Shown here: positions 6,688 through 16,764 of the stretch, piece after piece
Layout of the letters: the number at the start of each line of letters is the position of its first letter
How positions within the stretch are numbered: the first letter of the stretch is position 1
From: JBBSMX01 sp038232935
GTDB taxonomy: Bacteria > Bacteroidota > Rhodothermia > Rhodothermales > JANQRZ01
Length of the DNA stretch: 16,898 nucleotides
NCBI GenBank assembly: GCA_038232935.1
Contig: JBBSMX010000089.1
Location: 1-16,898, forward strand
Reading direction: 5' to 3'
Position numbers and translations under genes: made by a program
Notes under the pieces: generated by a model
The model's database searches: none
What the model saw: the letters and a program-made list of their open reading frames with translations, nothing else
Told to the model about the DNA's origin: nothing

Positions 6688-7080
6688 GTGAAACCGCTCC
6701 GTCTCCTCCCCTCCGCCCCCGTCCTGCTAGGGGCTCTCGCGCTTCTGGTATCCGGTTGCGCCGGTTCCAAACTTCCCCCGCCCGACCTCTCCACCCCGCG
6801 CTCGGCCATTGCCCAGGCCGATCAGGCCGGAGCCTCAGAAGCCGCACCGCTCGCCCTCCGTAACGCCCGTCAGAAGGTGGAACAGGCCGAAGCAGCTTCG
6901 AGCCGCGGAGACTACCGCTTGGCACAGATGCTCGCCGAGCAGGCGGATGTCGATGCCAAGCTCGCCGAGGCCACAGCTCGCTCCGCAAAAGCACAGGCCG
7001 CCGTCGACGAGCTGCGCGAGAGCATCCGCACTCTCCGCGACGAGATCAATAGGAACCGTCAGCCGGGCGGGGGGAACTAG
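6688..7080 (+). CDS. DUF4398-type lipoprotein
   Basis: A 130-residue lipoprotein starting at GTG 6688, chosen because it gives a clean signal peptide (Lys3, Arg5, then a hydrophobic core) ending in lipobox LVSGC with Cys24. The mature part is almost wholly helical with the DUF4398 pattern: SAIAQADQAGASEAAPLALRNARQKVEQAEAASSRGDYRLAQMLAEQADVDAKLAEA, then a coiled coil and a basic, Gly-rich end. DUF4398 proteins are periplasmic, lipid-anchored helical proteins of unknown biochemical function, often found with or fused to OmpA domains. The next gene encodes a longer lipoprotein of similar layout plus an OmpA domain, 80 bp downstream on the same strand. The two are probably co-transcribed and act together at the outer membrane/peptidoglycan interface. 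Confidence 0.82.
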   Translation: MKPLRLLPSAPVLLGALALLVSGCAGSKLPPPDLSTPRSAIAQADQAGASEAAPLALRNARQKVEQAEAASSRGDYRLAQMLAEQADVDAKLAEATARSAKAQAAVDELRESIRTLRDEINRNRQPGGGN

Positions 7081-7160
7081 CCGCTCCACGTCCTGCTTGC
7101 TCCGCGTTCCTCACGTCTCGCCTGCCACCACCGGCCCGGCCGGTCCATCCCCTCCCTGCT

Positions 7161-8015
7161 ATGAAACGAATCTCCCTCTTCCTCGCCTGCGCCCTCGTTC
7201 CGCTCCTCGTCGCCGGGTGCGGCGGCCCGCCCCGCGCGAACGCCGCGCTGACCGAGGCGCGTGAAGCCTACACCCTCGCCGCTAACGATCCCAACATCGC
7301 TGACAACGCGCCCGTGGCCCTGCAGGAGGCGCAGGAGGCCCTCCGGAGAGCCGTGATGGTGTGGGAGGAAAAAGAGGACGCAGACGAGGTGAACCACTAC
7401 GCCTACCTCGCCCACCAGCGCGTCCGCATCGCCGAGGAAACCGCCAAGCTCAACGCGGCGCAGAAAGAGGTCGAGCAGGTCCGCAACGAGCGGCAGCAGG
7501 TCGTGCTCGAAGCCCGCGCCTCCGAGGCCGAGCGCGCCCAGCGCATGGCCGAAGCCGAGCGGGCGAATGCCGAGGCCGCCCTCGCCCGCGCCCAGCAGCT
7601 CGCCAATCAGGTCGATGACCTCCAGGCCGAGCTCACGAAGCGCGGCCTCGTCCTCACCCTCGGCGACGTGCTCTTCGACACCGGGCAGGCCACACTCAAG
7701 CCCGGTGCCGAGCGCACTACCGCCGCCCTCGTCACCTTCCTCAACGAGAATGCCGGCCGGAACGTGCTGATCGAAGGGTTCACCGACAGCGTCGGCTCGG
7801 ACGAGTCGAACCTCGGCCTCTCGCAGCGCCGTGCCGATGCCGTTCGGACCTCGCTCGTCTCGCAGGGCATCGCCGGTACGCGCATCCGCACACGCGGCTA
7901 CGGCGAGGCCTACCCCGTCGCCTCGAACGACGACCCCGGAGGCCGCCAGCGGAACCGCCGCGTCGAGATCGTGATCTCAGACCCCGAGGGTAACATCCCG
8001 GACCGCACGCAGTAG
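7161..8015 (+). CDS. OmpA-family peptidoglycan-binding lipoprotein with DUF4398-like coiled coil
   Basis: A 284-residue lipoprotein with signal peptide and lipobox LVAGC (Cys20). Residues 25-95 resemble DUF4398 (ALTEAREAYTLAANDPNIADNAPVALQEAQEALRRA). Residues about 90-160 are a long Ala/Glu/Arg-rich coiled coil. Residues 163-275 are an OmpA C-terminal domain: LGDVLFDTGQATLKPGAE, VLIEGFTDSVGSDESNLGLSQRRADAVRTSL, GYGEAYPVASNDDPGGRQRNRRVEIVI. The conserved Asp in the TDSVGSDESN segment and Arg in SQRRADAV, which in OmpA hold the diaminopimelate of peptidoglycan, are present. The expected role is to tether the outer membrane to the cell wall, with the coiled coil as a spacer. It follows the DUF4398 lipoprotein and ends at a strong hairpin, so the pair looks like one transcription unit. 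Confidence 0.92.
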   Translation: MKRISLFLACALVPLLVAGCGGPPRANAALTEAREAYTLAANDPNIADNAPVALQEAQEALRRAVMVWEEKEDADEVNHYAYLAHQRVRIAEETAKLNAAQKEVEQVRNERQQVVLEARASEAERAQRMAEAERANAEAALARAQQLANQVDDLQAELTKRGLVLTLGDVLFDTGQATLKPGAERTTAALVTFLNENAGRNVLIEGFTDSVGSDESNLGLSQRRADAVRTSLVSQGIAGTRIRTRGYGEAYPVASNDDPGGRQRNRRVEIVISDPEGNIPDRTQ

Positions 8016-8044
8016 CGCCCTGCATGATAGGATAGCTTCGCCAG

Positions 8045-8076
8045 AGGCCGCGCCTTCTTCGGAAGGGGCGGCCTTT
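8045..8076 (+). terminator. UUCG-loop hairpin terminator after the OmpA lipoprotein
   Basis: aggccgcgccttc (8045-8057) pairs with gaaggggcggcct (8062-8074) with one mismatch in 13, closed by a ttcg tetraloop of the very stable C(UUCG)G type. Only three T residues follow (8074-8076), so termination efficiency may depend mostly on stem strength. It lies 30 nt after the stop codon. Confidence 0.75.
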
Positions 8077-8158
8077 CTGCATCTATCCGTTCCCATTCCA
8101 CGGCGTTTACTACTTTGGCGCTGCGCCGCCCCTCCGTCTTCCTCTCAAGCTGACTCGC

Positions 8159-10165
8159 ATGGCCGAACCCCGCGTCGTCCCGCCCCCTGAAGCGACCATC
8201 GGCACGCCGCAGGCTCCCTACCGTGAAGTGACCGTCGCCGCCGTCGTCTTCGCCATCGTCATCGGGATCGTGATGAACGCAGCGATCACGTATGCCGGGC
8301 TGAAGATCGGATTTACGATCACGGGGTCGGCGATTGCAGCGGTCCTCGGGTTCGGCGTGCTGCGCGGCGTGCTCAAGAAGGGCTCGATCCTGGAGACGAA
8401 CATCGCGCAGACCGTCGCGAGCGCGATCAACATGCCAAACTCGGGGATCATCTTCACGGTCCCGGTCCTGTTCCTGCTCGGCTACCAGCTCACGGCGGGG
8501 AGCACGGACTTCTGGATGATCGCCCTCGCCACGACGGCGGGTGCGTTCCTCGGTACGGCGTTCATCATCCCGCTCCGCAAGCAGATGCTCGACATCGAGC
8601 GCCTCCGCTTTCCGAGCTCGACGGCCGTCGCCTCGATCCTCAAGTCGCCCGGCGCGGGCGCGGCGAAGGCCGTCGTGCTCGGCGTCGGCGTGGCCGTCGG
8701 CGCGCTGATCTTCCTCCCGACGCAGCTCCCGACGTTCGGCCTGCCCGGCCCGGCCGCGCTCCCGCTGCTGGGCGTCGACAACGGCGGCTTCATCACCGAC
8801 ACGACGCTCGACTTCGGGATCCTCTTCGGCCTCCCGGCGCAGTTCCAGCTCATCTTCGCGATTGCGCCGTTCGCGCTCGGCGCGGGGTATCTGACGGGCC
8901 GGGCCGGGCTGTTCGTGCTCGCGGGCGGCATCCTCGCGTTCTTCGTCCTCACGCCCGTCGCGTTCGGTCTCGGGTGGATGCCGGAGACGGTCACGGCGGC
9001 GCAGGCTCCAGCCTACGGCTTCGGCGCGTTCAACCGGCCGCTCGGGATCGGGCTGCTCCTCGGCGGCGCGCTGATGGGGATCATCTTCTCGCTCCCCGCC
9101 ACGAAAGAGGCCGTCAAGTCCATCGCCGCGGCGAGCAAGATCCGCGGCAGCTCGGACGAACTCGGGCTGAAGCCGATCATGGTCACGGTCGCCGTGGCGT
9201 TCGTCTTCCTGTTCCTCGCCACCGACTTCATCGGCACCCGCCCGATCAACACCACCGACCCGGTCAGTGGGGCGGATATCGAAACGGTCGCAGAGACGGT
9301 AGCCGTGGATGGCTACGTGATCGCCTTCGGCTCGGCGGCCTCGGCCGAGGCGTGGGCATCGTGGCCGGACACGCAGCGGGAGACGTATCTCCGCGACGAT
9401 CTCCGCGCGAAGCCGGGCTGGCTGGCGGGGCTAAACCCGCACCTCCGGGCGTTCCTCGTCGCACTCGTCGGGGCGATCTGGATCTGGTTCGCCGGCATCA
9501 TCATCGCGCAGGCGACGGGCATGACCGACTGGTCGCCGATCTCGGGGATGGCGCTGCTGACGGTCGTGCTCGTGCTCGTGCTCGCCGGGAGTGGCGCGGT
9601 GATCGCCGCTGTGCTGATCGGCGCGGCGCTGTGCGTGGCGATCACGCTGGCCGCCGACATGATGGGTGACCTGAAGACGGGCTACCTCGTCGGCTCGCTC
9701 CCACGCAGGCAGCAACTCATCGAGCTCTCCGTGGTGTGGATCGGCCCGATCGTGTCGCTCGGGACGATCCTGCTCATCGCATCGGCGAACACGGCGCAGT
9801 TCGGGATCGCGATGGGGCCGGGCACGCCGACGGTCGCGCCGCAGGCGCAGGCACTCGAAGCGGTCATCACCGGCGTGCAGGGCGGCGAGATGCCGTACGC
9901 ACTCTACGGCATGGGCACGATCATGGGCGCGCTCCTCGGCATCGGGATCTTCCCCGGCCTCGGTGTGCTCGTCGGCCTCTCGATGTACCTCCCGTTCATT
10001 TATATCGCGACGTACGGCATCGGATGTCTCGCCAACATCGCGGTCGGGGCGTGGAAAGGGCGGGCGTGGGCCGAGGCGTGGGGCGTACCGTTCTGTGCGG
10101 GCCTCATCGTCGGCGAGTCGATCCTCGCGCTCATCATCAACATGTACATCCTCGCCGCTGCCTGA
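8159..10165 (+). CDS. OPT-family oligopeptide transporter
   Basis: A 668-residue polytopic inner-membrane protein with roughly 14-16 hydrophobic segments. Signature stretches of the prokaryotic OPT family are visible: NAAITYAGLKIGFTITGSAIAAVLGFGVLR and SILETNIAQTVASA near the N-terminus, LRFPSSTAVASILKS in the middle, and AADMMGDLKTGYLVGSLPRRQQ in the C-terminal half. OPT proteins are secondary transporters for small peptides and, in some branches, metal chelates; the cargo here cannot be decided. A hydrophilic insert of about 60 residues (about 362-425, with GADIETVAETVAVDGYVIAFG) interrupts the membrane segments. ATG at 8159 is the first start after the upstream terminator. The next gene begins 1 nt after this stop, pointing to coupled translation. 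Confidence 0.92.
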   Translation: MAEPRVVPPPEATIGTPQAPYREVTVAAVVFAIVIGIVMNAAITYAGLKIGFTITGSAIAAVLGFGVLRGVLKKGSILETNIAQTVASAINMPNSGIIFTVPVLFLLGYQLTAGSTDFWMIALATTAGAFLGTAFIIPLRKQMLDIERLRFPSSTAVASILKSPGAGAAKAVVLGVGVAVGALIFLPTQLPTFGLPGPAALPLLGVDNGGFITDTTLDFGILFGLPAQFQLIFAIAPFALGAGYLTGRAGLFVLAGGILAFFVLTPVAFGLGWMPETVTAAQAPAYGFGAFNRPLGIGLLLGGALMGIIFSLPATKEAVKSIAAASKIRGSSDELGLKPIMVTVAVAFVFLFLATDFIGTRPINTTDPVSGADIETVAETVAVDGYVIAFGSAASAEAWASWPDTQRETYLRDDLRAKPGWLAGLNPHLRAFLVALVGAIWIWFAGIIIAQATGMTDWSPISGMALLTVVLVLVLAGSGAVIAAVLIGAALCVAITLAADMMGDLKTGYLVGSLPRRQQLIELSVVWIGPIVSLGTILLIASANTAQFGIAMGPGTPTVAPQAQALEAVITGVQGGEMPYALYGMGTIMGALLGIGIFPGLGVLVGLSMYLPFIYIATYGIGCLANIAVGAWKGRAWAEAWGVPFCAGLIVGESILALIINMYILAAA

Positions 10166-10166
10166 G

Positions 10167-10901
10167 ATGAAGAACCTCGCCTACGCCCTCATCACGTTCG
10201 GCCTCATCGTCGGCAGCCTGACCGCCGTCACGGCCTACGTGCCCTCGCTCAGCGGCATCGGCGGCGCGCCGGTCACGCTCAACGCCGACGCGGGCCGCAG
10301 CCCCGACGACGCGGCGCAACCGCTCGTCTCCCCCGCCGCTTCGGAGGAACCCATCCTCCTCACCGACACGCTCGCCGCGACGCTCGCAGCAGCGGGCGTG
10401 CGACGTGTCCGCGTCAAGGAGTTCTCGTTCGGGCGTTGGGATCATGGGTGGCTATTCCTCCTCGCGCTCGGCGCGATGCTCGCGGGCGGCCTCATCCTCC
10501 GCCGCGAGGAACGGCAGAAGATCGCGGCGCTGCTAGGCCGTGAAGCCGACGAGACCGAGACGCCGGGCTACGCGCTCGAAGCCGCTCGCCACGGGGTCGA
10601 CGCCCTCCTCGGCGAGCTCGTCGGGCAGCGGCACGAGGAGCAGATGCACCACATCACGAGCCGCCTTGACGTGATCCAGCAGACCCACCTCGCGGCGTTC
10701 GTAGACGCCCGGCCCGAACTCGTCGGGCGCTACGGGATCGCGGGCTACGCCCGCGTCATGGACGCCTTCGCCGCCGCCGAGCGGACGCTCAACCGCGCGT
10801 GGTCCGCCGCCGCCGACGGCGTCCTCCCCGCCTCCATCGAGGCACTCCAGATCGGGATGGCGCACCTCGAAGAGACCCAGCGCCGCCTCGCCGAGCAGTA
10901 G
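10167..10901 (+). CDS. two-helix membrane protein coupled to the OPT transporter, unknown function
   Basis: A 244-residue protein I do not recognise. Residues 5-25 are one membrane helix (YALITFGLIVGSLTAVTAYVP). A Pro/Ala/Ser/Asp-rich stretch of about 65 residues follows, probably periplasmic. Then comes VKEFSFGRWDHGWLFLLALGAMLAGGLILRREERQ with a second helix (94-111) and a positive-inside edge. Residues 112-244 are mostly helical and presumably cytoplasmic (ARHGVDALLGELVGQRHEEQMHHI, TLNRAWSAAADGVLPASIEALQIGMAHLEETQRRL). The start codon lies one base after the OPT stop, so the two are almost certainly one operon. A regulatory or stabilising partner of the transporter is a reasonable inference only. 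Confidence 0.8.
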   Translation: MKNLAYALITFGLIVGSLTAVTAYVPSLSGIGGAPVTLNADAGRSPDDAAQPLVSPAASEEPILLTDTLAATLAAAGVRRVRVKEFSFGRWDHGWLFLLALGAMLAGGLILRREERQKIAALLGREADETETPGYALEAARHGVDALLGELVGQRHEEQMHHITSRLDVIQQTHLAAFVDARPELVGRYGIAGYARVMDAFAAAERTLNRAWSAAADGVLPASIEALQIGMAHLEETQRRLAEQ

Positions 10902-10906
10902 CGGTC

Positions 10907-10918
10907 GAAAATATTTTC
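10907..10918. promoter_or_regulatory. 12-bp AT-rich palindrome
   Basis: GAAAATATTTTC is a perfect inverted repeat just after the stop of the OPT partner gene (stop 10899-10901) and about 115 bp before the 39-aa gene. It stands out in a GC-rich background. It could be part of a promoter or a protein-binding site for the small gene. Nothing further can be said from sequence. Confidence 0.3.
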
Positions 10919-11033
10919 ACACCGTCCCTGTAAGCTGGAACCGCAGGGCGGAACGGTTACGTTCACGTTTCTAACACAGCGACGCACAGTTCGCACCTAT
11001 CACCCTCCATTACCTCAAACCGAGGCACCTCTG

Positions 11034-11153
11034 ATGGCAGACACCAAAAAGCCCCAGACCAGCAAGCCCGCCGGCGGGACCAAAGCCGGCGACAAAGGCG
11101 GCGACAAAGGCGGCAAGATGGGCAACAAATCCGGCGCGAAGAAAGGGAAATGA
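11034..11153 (+). CDS. 39-aa Lys/Gly-rich basic small protein
   Basis: ATG at 11034 to TGA at 11151-11153 encodes 39 residues: MADTKKPQTSKPAGGTKAGD, then KGGDKGGKMGNKSGAKKGK. About a third is Lys and a quarter Gly, with no aromatic or strongly hydrophobic residue, so it is probably disordered. A 12-bp tandem DNA repeat (11088-11111) underlies the repeated GDKG. It has about 130 bp of upstream non-coding DNA and a hairpin 20 nt after its stop, which is how a real gene looks. The composition recalls histone H1/Hc1-like tails and other nucleic-acid-binding tails, but binding is inferred. It could be a non-coding transcript with a chance frame. Confidence 0.6.
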   Translation: MADTKKPQTSKPAGGTKAGDKGGDKGGKMGNKSGAKKGK

Positions 11154-11173
11154 CCCTCCGCTGCGCTAGCACC

Positions 11174-11209
11174 CGCGGGGCTGACCTTCCTCGGAGGGGC
11201 GGCCCCGCG
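11174..11209 (+). terminator. hairpin terminator after the 39-aa gene
   Basis: cgcggggc (11174-11181) pairs with gccccgcg (11202-11209), with further pairing of the ccttcc/ggaggg type inside. A T-poor tail (ttcgttt) follows. It ends 80 bp before the far end of the duplicated acn fragment. The inner part resembles the hairpin at 8045-8074, so the two may share a genome-wide terminator design. Confidence 0.55.
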
Positions 11210-11228
11210 TTCGTTTACAGGGGCGCTT

Positions 11229-11289
11229 ACGCCGTTTCGAGCGAGGCGTTGAGGAAGTCGCGGAGGACGTAATTGAGGATGCCGCCGTG
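11229..11289 (-). repeat. duplicated 3' end of acn (distal direct-repeat copy)
   Basis: These 61 bases match 14043-14103, the last coding bases of aconitase, at 60 of 61 positions (the difference is 11272 A versus 14086 G). Read on the minus strand they encode HGGILNYVLRDFLNASLETA followed by TAA, where intact acn ends in TGA. Beyond 11289 homology stops abruptly. The two copies are in the same orientation and bracket the restriction-modification gene. This is best read as the displaced original acn tail, or a target duplication, left by insertion of that gene. Confidence 0.92.
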
Positions 11290-11299
11290 AACACGACAG

Positions 11300-13912
11300 T
11301 CACGCCCCGAACAATTCCGGCTCCCTGCCGAGCTGCGTTACGACGCCAGATGCCAGTTCGACAAGCGGCGCACGCGCCAGCTCTTTAGGCTCCAGCTTGT
11401 GAAGGCCCCCACCGTAGGTCCGCCCATTTCTGATCAGGGTGTCGGTCCGAATCTGATTCAGCGCTTCCCAGATCGTGTCGGCAAGCGCCGGGTTCTCTGC
11501 CAGTGCATGACGCAAGAACGGCTTCGGATACAGGTTCAGATACACGTTCGTCGCTACCGCATCGGAGCCGTTGCGGATGAATCGGAACGGTTCGGCATCG
11601 CGGGAGCCTCGGCCCATGTACGAGCAGAGAAACGGGGCTGGATCCCGCTCCTCCTGCACATACCACGGCGTGCGATTCCTGCATAGATAGCGCTCGTGAA
11701 TCTCCTGCTCGATGCCTTCTTGCAGATAGGACCAGAGTGCTGGATAGCGCGCCTCGACTTCGCGCTCGGGCAATCCGCACGAAATCAGCACCAGTGCGTT
11801 GTCGAGCAGCGGCATCCCCGAGGCGTCGGCGTCGATCACCTGCCGGTGGAGATAACGCGGACTCGGCAGCACGGGACGGAGGAAGGCGGCGGGGAGACCG
11901 CGCGCACGGGCCTCTTCGAGTGGCAGGATGAAGAACTTATTGGCCCCGGTCGCTATCCCTCTCCGAATGGTGAACAGGTCGGAGATGCGGGGCGTGCCCG
12001 ATGCCACAGCAGGCGACGGCTCGTCGTGGAAGCCGTTCCACTTCCGGCGTGCTCGCAGCGACTCTACCGGAAGGCACGCCGTCCGGGCTGGGTAGAGCAA
12101 CGAGCCGCCATACGTGAAGCGCACCTCGTGATCGACGGGCGGTTTCTGCTTCCTGAACCACACCACCGCCGAAGAAACGATAGCGTCCTCGAACTGGGCC
12201 TCTTTCGGATCGAACTGGTGGACGTGGAGCAACGTGACCCGGTCGAGCAGATACTGCCGAACCTGCCGTCCGTAGTTGACCACCGTGAACTCGCTCGGAA
12301 TGAGCCACCCCGCCACGCCGCCGTCTCGCATCCAGGCGTGCGCGAGGTAGAGGAAATACGCATACAGCCCGGAGAGCCCGCTCGGCCTGACACCGGCCAC
12401 CTTCTCCGCGCACGCGCCGAGCCGCTTCTTCTCCTCCGTGTCCAGATGGTGGTGACGCACGTAGGGCGGGTTCGCGATCAGCAGATTGAACCGAGCCTCG
12501 GACTCAGCAGGGGGGCGTTGCGTCGTGAAGTCAGCCAGCGTGAGATCGAGCGGCGTCGCTTTCCAGAGTTGCTGAGCCGGCCGGCCATAGTGTGGGTCAA
12601 TCTCAAAGCCTTGGCACCGCCCGATCTGCTGCTCGGGAAAGGCTTCCAACAGGGCTGAAAAGAAAGCGCCCGTACCGAACGCAGGATCGAGGAAGTCCAC
12701 CCGATCGGTGTCATCGAACAAGGAGCGGGCGTAGCGGAGAATGTCGGCCGCCAGCGCTGGAGGCGTAGCGAACTGGCCGAGTTGGTTCCGCTCCTGCTGC
12801 GTCTTCTTCGCGTCGAGCATCCGCTGAAACGCGAGGCGGCGATGCTCCTCGTCCGGCGCTTCGTAGTCTCCTATCGGCTCTCGGACGGACGGGCCGGAAG
12901 GCGACGGTGCAGGCTCCACATTCCCTGCCCGCTCTCCTCCCCGCTCCAACCCGAAGTCCGCGAGGTCGTCGATGCGGTGCTCCCACGCCCAGTCGATGCC
13001 TTCGGCGGCTTCGTACCCCAGATAGGGCGTCCCGAAGTAGCCACACAGAAAGAGGACGAGTCGCGCCTCTTCCCCATAGGTCTGCCGGAGCTGGTTCGCT
13101 TTCTGCGCCTCCTCCTTCCGCCGCTTGTTCGTGTTCGTGAAGTCCCCCGCCGACTTCGCTTCGACGAATAGTGGCAGGCTTCCGGGCACGGCATCGTGCG
13201 GCACGATCATGCAATCCACGGCGATGTTCACCTGCTTCTTTCCCGCATCCACGGGCACGTTGTAAAAGAACGTGAAGGTACCGGGCACGGCCTCTCTAAC
13301 ACTCGGAATCGAAGCCGAGGTGACGTGCTCGTAGTCCCGCGCCTCCAGCCAGCCTCGCAGTGCCTTGAGTTGCCGCTTTTCCTGTGCGTTGCGGATGATC
13401 GGATCGGCCGCTGCCCCGCAGAGACGGTCGGCCAGGATGGTCGCCGCCCGATGCACCTCGTCGGCGGGAGGCTCCCAGCTACGCTCCATCCACGGGAAAA
13501 TGTCACGGTCCGCGAGCTCCCGGATGACGCGGCAGAGGCGGCCCAACTCCTCGTCGAGTTGTGCTTTCTTCATGCGCGGCGGGACGCGGGGCGGGTGCTT
13601 CGTCGTCTCCTCCATGCTCTTGACGAGGGTGGGCGTCACATAAGCCAAACCGATGAGGCGGTCTCGTGCCAACGGCGGAGCCGTCGCCATCCTCAGCATC
13701 GGCAACACGGAGGGGTGCTCCTCTAACAGGGCCGGCGTGATGGTGCGGAGGAAGTCCGTGCGCCGCATCGCCTCCTCTACTACCGCCGCCTGTTGCTCCC
13801 GCTGCTCCCGATACGCCTGCGGCGCGAAGCGGATGAACCACTCGTTGTAGAAATCGACGGAGCGCGCTACGTCTGCTTTCCAGCGTTGCGGCTTGTCCAG
13901 ATTGACGGCCAT
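11300..13912 (-). CDS. single-chain restriction-modification enzyme: XamI-family endonuclease fused to N6-adenine methyltransferase
   Basis: An 870-residue protein. Residues 1-325 look like the XamI endonuclease family: NLDKPQRWKADVARSVDFYNEWFIRFAPQAYR, LRMATAPPLARDRLIGLA, DRDIFPW, ADRLCGAAADPIIRNAQEKRQL, and a PD-(D/E)XK core with Asp233 and LFVEAKSAGDFTNTNKRRKEEA (Glu251, Lys253). YLGYEAAEGIDWAWEHRIDDLADFG closes the domain. A Pro/Glu/Gly linker (about 325-352) leads to an Eco57I/TaqI-like methyltransferase: motif X NQLGQFATPPALAADIL, motif I FLDPAFGTGAFF (407-418), motif IV NPPYVRHH (481-488). A C-terminal target-recognition region follows (ISDLFTIRRGIATGANKFF onwards). Both activities look intact. 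XamI recognises GTCGAC; the target here is unknown. XamI is usually encoded separately from its methyltransferase, so the fusion is notable. ATG at 13912 begins the conserved N-terminus. It is read in the same direction as acn. Confidence 0.87.
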   Translation of the reverse strand: MAVNLDKPQRWKADVARSVDFYNEWFIRFAPQAYREQREQQAAVVEEAMRRTDFLRTITPALLEEHPSVLPMLRMATAPPLARDRLIGLAYVTPTLVKSMEETTKHPPRVPPRMKKAQLDEELGRLCRVIRELADRDIFPWMERSWEPPADEVHRAATILADRLCGAAADPIIRNAQEKRQLKALRGWLEARDYEHVTSASIPSVREAVPGTFTFFYNVPVDAGKKQVNIAVDCMIVPHDAVPGSLPLFVEAKSAGDFTNTNKRRKEEAQKANQLRQTYGEEARLVLFLCGYFGTPYLGYEAAEGIDWAWEHRIDDLADFGLERGGERAGNVEPAPSPSGPSVREPIGDYEAPDEEHRRLAFQRMLDAKKTQQERNQLGQFATPPALAADILRYARSLFDDTDRVDFLDPAFGTGAFFSALLEAFPEQQIGRCQGFEIDPHYGRPAQQLWKATPLDLTLADFTTQRPPAESEARFNLLIANPPYVRHHHLDTEEKKRLGACAEKVAGVRPSGLSGLYAYFLYLAHAWMRDGGVAGWLIPSEFTVVNYGRQVRQYLLDRVTLLHVHQFDPKEAQFEDAIVSSAVVWFRKQKPPVDHEVRFTYGGSLLYPARTACLPVESLRARRKWNGFHDEPSPAVASGTPRISDLFTIRRGIATGANKFFILPLEEARARGLPAAFLRPVLPSPRYLHRQVIDADASGMPLLDNALVLISCGLPEREVEARYPALWSYLQEGIEQEIHERYLCRNRTPWYVQEERDPAPFLCSYMGRGSRDAEPFRFIRNGSDAVATNVYLNLYPKPFLRHALAENPALADTIWEALNQIRTDTLIRNGRTYGGGLHKLEPKELARAPLVELASGVVTQLGREPELFGA

Positions 13913-13982
13913 GCTGTTTCGTCTTTCTTTCGGGAGGTGGTGGTCCAGTGTACGATCGGGGATACCCTCGGTGGTGTCCTAT

Positions 13983-14017
13983 CAAAAAGGCAGCGCCCTC
14001 CAAGGAAGACGCCGCCT
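13983..14017 (-). terminator. intrinsic terminator of acn
   Basis: On the minus strand aggcggcgtcttcc and ggagggcgctgcct form a stem of up to 14 pairs including three G-U pairs (13988-14001 with 14004-14017; the innermost pairs must open to make a loop). TTTTT follows directly (13984-13988 on the + strand as AAAAA). It lies 24 nt after the acn stop and separates acn from the restriction-modification gene. Confidence 0.8.
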
Positions 14018-14040
14018 GTTAAACCGCGTGCGCGTGCGAA

Positions 14041-16764
<2,724 letters not shown>

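Noticed and set aside
11696..12658. 320-codon + strand frame inside the restriction-modification gene
   Set aside because: The minus-strand frame carries the nuclease and methyltransferase motifs; the + frame shows no domain.
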